Shown here: piece by piece, positions 32,601 to 35,515 of the stretch | How positions within the stretch are numbered: position 1 is the first letter of the stretch | Layout: each line of letters starts with the position of its first letter | NCBI GenBank assembly: GCA_017396125.1 | Contig: JAFQMX010000024.1 | Location: 1-35,515 of the forward strand | Length of the DNA: 35,515 bases | Source of the DNA: Clostridia bacterium | Lineage (GTDB): Bacteria > Bacillota > Clostridia > Christensenellales > Pumilibacteraceae | Direction of reading: 5' to 3' | The notes under the pieces: generated by a model | Seen by the model: only the letters and a program-made list of their open reading frames with translations | What the model was told of the DNA's origin: nothing | Databases searched by the model: none | Translations under genes and position numbers: made by a program

Positions 32601-35515
32601 GGCGAAGACGTATTGCCATTGCATCTTGGTGAAAAGATTTTCTATGGTAGTGATAAACTTACTAAGGTTAACGTACCAGGTAGAATAGCTGAGATTACTC
32701 CAACTACTTTCTCTTACAGTGAGTTTTTTGAAGAAATCAACATTACTGGCGAAAAAGTTAACTATCAATCTATTGACGGTATCGTTTATAACATAACAGG
32801 AGATACTCTTATTTATGCTCCAAGAGGTAGAGGAAAAGCAGTTACTATTCCTTCGGGAGTAAATGTCATTGCTGATTACGCATTTGCAAATCCATATCTC
32901 CTTAATGCAGGAACTGCGAATGAAAGCCTTAAGTATTATGGTACTAAGATTTCTTCCGTTTCTATTCCTGGTTACGTGACTGAAATTGGTGAAGGTGCGT
33001 TTAGAGAGAACCTTGGAATATTGTCTATAAGTTTCGATCTTAACGCAGGCAATCACGACTTGGTTATCGGAAAAGAGGCGTTCTATGGTTGTGCAGCTGT
33101 TTCTAGCTTAACTCTCCCAGAAAACCTTGTAAGTCTTGGAGCTCATGCGTTTGGTGGAATTATGCCACTTAGAGAGGTAACCGTTCTTGGTGCTGGTGAG
33201 CTCAACTACGAAGCAGACGCATTTGCATCTTTCCCAGATGCGGCTAACAACAATACTGTTTACTATTATTTGACTACGGTTAATCTTGGAGCAAAAGTAG
33301 AATCTGTTGATATCGGTGCAGTATTCGGCGCAGGCGTATTGAACGTAAGCGTTGATGCAAATAATAACAACTTTGCTTCTAATGAAGGAATGCTTTACAA
33401 TAAGGACATAACTGTGTTGTTGTTCGTTCCATTCAGCAAATCTGGTGAAGTAGTTCTTCCTAGTAGCGTTACTTCTGTAAGTGCTAAAGTATTTAACAAT
33501 AGACTTAATATTACGTCTGTTAAGTTTGGTAAAAATTTGCAGAATATTGGTATAGAAGCATTTAAGGATTGTACTGAACTTAAAACAGTAATCTTTGAAG
33601 ATGGCGGTACATCTCTTGTAATTGGTGACGGTGCGTTTAGTGGATGTAGCAAACTTACTAATTTTGTTCTTCCTAATTACGTTACTGTAATTGGTAGTAA
33701 AGTATTCTATAGATGTAATGCACTTACTACTATGAACGTTCCTGCATCACTCAAAACTCTTGGTGATTATGCATTTGAAAGCTGTACCAACATTACTTCT
33801 ATTTCCTTCGAAGAAGGTGTAGAGTATATTGGTCTGGGTGCGTTTAAGGGATGTAGTAGACTTACTACCGTAAATATTCCTGCATCTGCAGAAAACCTTG
33901 GGGTTGGATCTTCGGCATTCTCTGATTTATTTGAGGGTTGTAGCAAACTTAGCAATGTTACTATTGCAGGTGGATCTACTACCTATAGTGAAGGCGCGTT
34001 TTATTCTGTTAAGGATGGTAATCCATACGAACTTACTTATGCGCTTCCTACCACTGCAGGTGTTGAAGGTGTTTTGACTATTCCAGAAAGCGTAGTTAGC
34101 ATTGCTCCAAAGGCTTTACTTAACAATGCTAACATCAAGAAGATAGTATTTGCTGGTGATAGCCGTGCATCATTCGCTGTTGGCGAACAGGCATTTGCGT
34201 ACATGACTGCACTTCAGGAAATTGAACTTCCTAAGGGCTTGACCGTACTTAGCACTCATATGTTCTTGGGATGCTCTGCACTTAAGAAGATAGTAATTCC
34301 TAACACTGTAACTTCTTTGGCCGTAAACATCTTCTTGGGTTGTTCTTCTTTGACGGATATTATATTTGAAGAAGGTGGAACTAGTCCTCTTAGAATGCAA
34401 ACCGGTCAGAGAGCAAATGTAAGTGAGTTGGGTGTTAAGGCATATCATACTCAGGGTGTATTTAACGGTTGTACTGCACTCAGAAAGATAGTTTTGCCAG
34501 AAAGACTTACTAACATTGGTAGTTATGCTTTTGCTACTATGTACAATATTGTTAACAATAAGTGGCAGATTTATTACTCGTATATTGAGTCCGTAACTAT
34601 TCCATCTACGGTACAGACAATTGAAAATTATGCGTTCTATCAAGAAAATAGATCCTATGGACACCTTAAGGAAGTAATCATTGTTAATACCAAGGAAAAT
34701 CCAAGTAAGCTTACTACAATTGGTAACAATGCATTCACTTTCAATCCAAACCTTAAGTCGTTTAATTTTGTTGATAGCATTTCCAGCATAGGTAATTCTG
34801 CATTCTCATCTAACGCTCTCGAAGAGATAGTATTCAGCGAAAATTCTAAACTTTCTTCCATAGGAAATAACGCATTTGCCTCTGAGTATGCGACTAGAGT
34901 GGGAGCTACTAGAATAATTTTGCCACCTTCGCTTATTTCACTTGGTACTAATGCATTTGAGTATAATGGTAGTCTCACTCATTTTGAAATTCTCAATATT
35001 GCGAATGCTAAACTTAGTACTATAGGTAGTGCAGCTTTCAGATACTGTGCAAATTTGACTAGTATTACTTTACCTGCTTCTATCACGACTATTGGTGCTA
35101 ACGCATTTAGATATGATAGCAAGCTTTCGTCCGTAACGTTCCTTACTTACGAGAGTGGAACTAATAAAGGAAAATCTAGTCTTAAAAAGATTGATAATTA
35201 TGCATTTGGTAGTACTGCACTTACCGAGTTGAGATTCCCTACTAGTACTAATTCAACTATTACTATTGGAACGCAGGTTTTGGAATATATTTACACTCTT
35301 AAGAAAGTATATCTTTCTAAGTCGGTAACTAACCTTTCCAAACTCTTTGCATATTGCTATGTTGAAGAAATTGAAGTAGCACCTGACCATGCTGTATTTA
35401 AGCGTCACGATGAATTGCCATTGCTTACCAATGCAAATGGAGACAGCATTGAGTTTACCTTTGGTGAAATCAAGACAGAAGATGGCGTATACATTATTGA
35501 TGACAATCTTACTAA
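29652..35515 (+). CDS. Giant BspA-type leucine-rich-repeat lipoprotein (3' end outside window)
   Basis: The frame is open from the ATG at 29652 to the window edge (1954 codons, no stop), with AAGGAG seven bases upstream. Residues 1-27 are a lipoprotein signal peptide ending in IMAAC-GG (Cys27 as lipid anchor). Residues 33-245 hold three InlB-type repeats (FDSNGG..., GGW, GWY). Residues about 250-635 hold five fibronectin-like units marked by motifs such as YEVQINE, YKVNING and YEVKIND. Residues about 636-790 hold two more InlB-type repeats, and residues about 800 onward a long BspA/LRR_5 tract (LTxVxIPxxVxxIGxxAF, often ending GC). Such proteins bind host or bacterial surface ligands. Codon use (many GTA, ACT, CTT codons) differs from the flanking hut genes. 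Confidence 0.9.
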   Translation, partial: MAQKRKLIVSIMMAIVLALTCGIMAACGGDGKVFTVSFDSNGGSAVQEVKVNDGEFAQKPADPTRENYVFGGWKDENGNAFVFESTPITKDITLKASWDLKTYTVNFETDGGNAISPATVQHGSTVQKPADPVKTGFVFIGWYADSAFTRLYDFSSQIMEAKTLYARFVQEISEVYSVRLMDGETLVGEVQTNAAGMLENLPQGSGDNFLGWWMSDSEDAEKLTCQYIDHVIDEDLTLYAVYEGEGVAVSVNEHSISWSSKGVNKSYNVKITDPTGTAREQIISTLRLEYDFASKAAGEYVIEVTYNGVTTTAYYNNKALARVSLFEVEGFVFRFNAVKNATSYSVAIDCGNINHENEVVDLGSDTYYDFSTCDMAEGGIKFVVTASADGYMSSVSREYVLERNLVAVTNIKVVATTEQIMWDEVENADRYEVQINEEEPYIVTETRSKTLKHYAPGTIAVKITALGVGYNGAVTEYTYNKVTLKVPTNIDVQGKTLMWDVVDGATGYKVNINGNVYNASTNTMEVPDGIDQTDMSISVQALGATSAQNSMFSDVQKVIATLEGEVRYESGKVYWSNILGALHYEVKINDAEPIVAYNGADGFEVSFDRAGDHKIAVRYYASSEPSEWEEIIVTAYTITMMYNFEGYDAYATVYRAVGDALNLPTKDVTLPGYIFKFWSAAEEGVEYIEQTLVSNDNLTLYAQWNARKYKVYLAPEGGKLDQVAVEVTYRDLFQLPVPINDDGTMIFAGWYAEKFGEGIQYTDYKGDSITAYQDTGEVTLYASWAKAFEFVEVYSEDFGSGYSVTQGPGLKYAKEVTIPVYYLGRYVVGIEAEAFADCKDLTTVNIPDTIQNIEMGQNGSNGVGSAFRRCPSLNNVNVYVAEEKVNYRRNYASHEGVLFGKNSITDAVEIKFLPIGRTGSYTIPAFVDFKEENLEPVRIIPWMAIKNANISELIIPHTITNIDYQAISYCYSLTNVEFLEFPEGEDVLPLHLGEKIFYGSDKLTKVNVPGRIAEITPTTFSYSEFFEEINITGEKVNYQSIDGIVYNITGDTLIYAPRGRGKAVTIPSGVNVIADYAFANPYLLNAGTANESLKYYGTKISSVSIPGYVTEIGEGAFRENLGILSISFDLNAGNHDLVIGKEAFYGCAAVSSLTLPENLVSLGAHAFGGIMPLREVTVLGAGELNYEADAFASFPDAANNNTVYYYLTTVNLGAKVESVDIGAVFGAGVLNVSVDANNNNFASNEGMLYNKDITVLLFVPFSKSGEVVLPSSVTSVSAKVFNNRLNITSVKFGKNLQNIGIEAFKDCTELKTVIFEDGGTSLVIGDGAFSGCSKLTNFVLPNYVTVIGSKVFYRCNALTTMNVPASLKTLGDYAFESCTNITSISFEEGVEYIGLGAFKGCSRLTTVNIPASAENLGVGSSAFSDLFEGCSKLSNVTIAGGSTTYSEGAFYSVKDGNPYELTYALPTTAGVEGVLTIPESVVSIAPKALLNNANIKKIVFAGDSRASFAVGEQAFAYMTALQEIELPKGLTVLSTHMFLGCSALKKIVIPNTVTSLAVNIFLGCSSLTDIIFEEGGTSPLRMQTGQRANVSELGVKAYHTQGVFNGCTALRKIVLPERLTNIGSYAFATMYNIVNNKWQIYYSYIESVTIPSTVQTIENYAFYQENRSYGHLKEVIIVNTKENPSKLTTIGNNAFTFNPNLKSFNFVDSISSIGNSAFSSNALEEIVFSENSKLSSIGNNAFASEYATRVGATRIILPPSLISLGTNAFEYNGSLTHFEILNIANAKLSTIGSAAFRYCANLTSITLPASITTIGANAFRYDSKLSSVTFLTYESGTNKGKSSLKKIDNYAFGSTALTELRFPTSTNSTITIGTQVLEYIYTLKKVYLSKSVTNLSKLFAYCYVEEIEVAPDHAVFKRHDELPLLTNANGDSIEFTFGEIKTEDGVYIIDDNLT
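29748..30391 (+). repeat. InlB B-type repeats, first group
   Basis: Three units of about 65-70 residues, each with a Tyr/Phe-Thr/Ser-Val opening, a central GW(K/Y/W) and a closing Leu-x-Ala/Tyr-x-(W/F/Y). The third lacks the NGG core and is more divergent. A second group of two units lies at about 31558-32011. Confidence 0.75.
32080..35515 (+). repeat. BspA-type (LRR_5) leucine-rich repeats
   Basis: More than 20 tandem units of roughly 23 residues with the pattern L-x-x-(V/I)-x-(I/L/F)-P-x-x-(V/L)-x-x-(I/L)-G-x-x-(A/V)-F, many followed by x-x-C. Clear units are at about 33540-33960 and 34690-35110. The tract continues past the window. Confidence 0.9.

Noticed and set aside
32080-35515. CRISPR array in the repeat region
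   Set aside because: The periodicity is in protein-coding leucine-rich repeats of variable DNA sequence; there are no identical direct repeats with unique spacers.

Overview
The window looks like chromosome of a spore-forming, low-to-moderate G+C member of the Bacillota, probably an uncultured Clostridia-type organism. The evidence is a SpoIIE phosphatase, a Gram-positive style histidine-utilisation cluster, strong AGGAGG-type ribosome binding sites, sigma-A-like promoters and a giant BspA-type leucine-rich-repeat lipoprotein typical of gut Clostridia. The lineage is an inference; there is no rRNA gene to anchor it.

Positions 1-13400 are mostly core genes. They are rplJ-rplL with a terminator, an M42 aminopeptidase, an alpha/beta hydrolase, and a minus-strand operon of two ABC exporter half-transporters plus a MarR regulator. 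Then come serS, a repeat-bearing acidic membrane protein, spoIIE, ung and a tRNA-Ser(GGA). The MarR operon has a consensus promoter whose -35 box sits inside a 14-bp palindrome, with a second, weaker copy 21 bp away.

Positions 13560-22130 form an AT-rich cell-surface and phosphonate island of two divergent operons. The minus-strand operon encodes a small membrane protein, a fusion of a YidC-type insertase domain to a CDP-glycerol glycerophosphotransferase domain, and an LtaS-like membrane sulfatase-fold enzyme. The plus-strand operon encodes phosphonopyruvate decarboxylase, a three-domain nucleotidyltransferase / cytidylyltransferase-like / PEP mutase protein, and an iron-type alcohol dehydrogenase of the phosphonoacetaldehyde reductase type. 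Together the second operon should convert PEP to phosphonopyruvate, then phosphonoacetaldehyde, then 2-hydroxyethylphosphonate, and activate it as a CMP derivative. The divergent operon supplies plausible transferases to place it on a surface polymer. This is the best candidate in the window for an undescribed system.

Positions 22160-29190 hold a complete histidine degradation operon (hutH, hutU, ftcD, hutI, fchA) with a trailing YbaK-type tRNA-editing protein, one promoter at the front and one terminator at the end. It converts histidine to glutamate and 5,10-methenyl-tetrahydrofolate.

From 29200 to the right edge there is a 540-bp AT-rich regulatory region and then a very large open reading frame (at least 1954 codons, cut by the window end). 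It encodes a lipoprotein with InlB-type repeats, fibronectin-like repeats and a long BspA leucine-rich-repeat tract. A run of ten G residues lies between the -35 and -10 boxes of its likely promoter, which suggests phase-variable expression.
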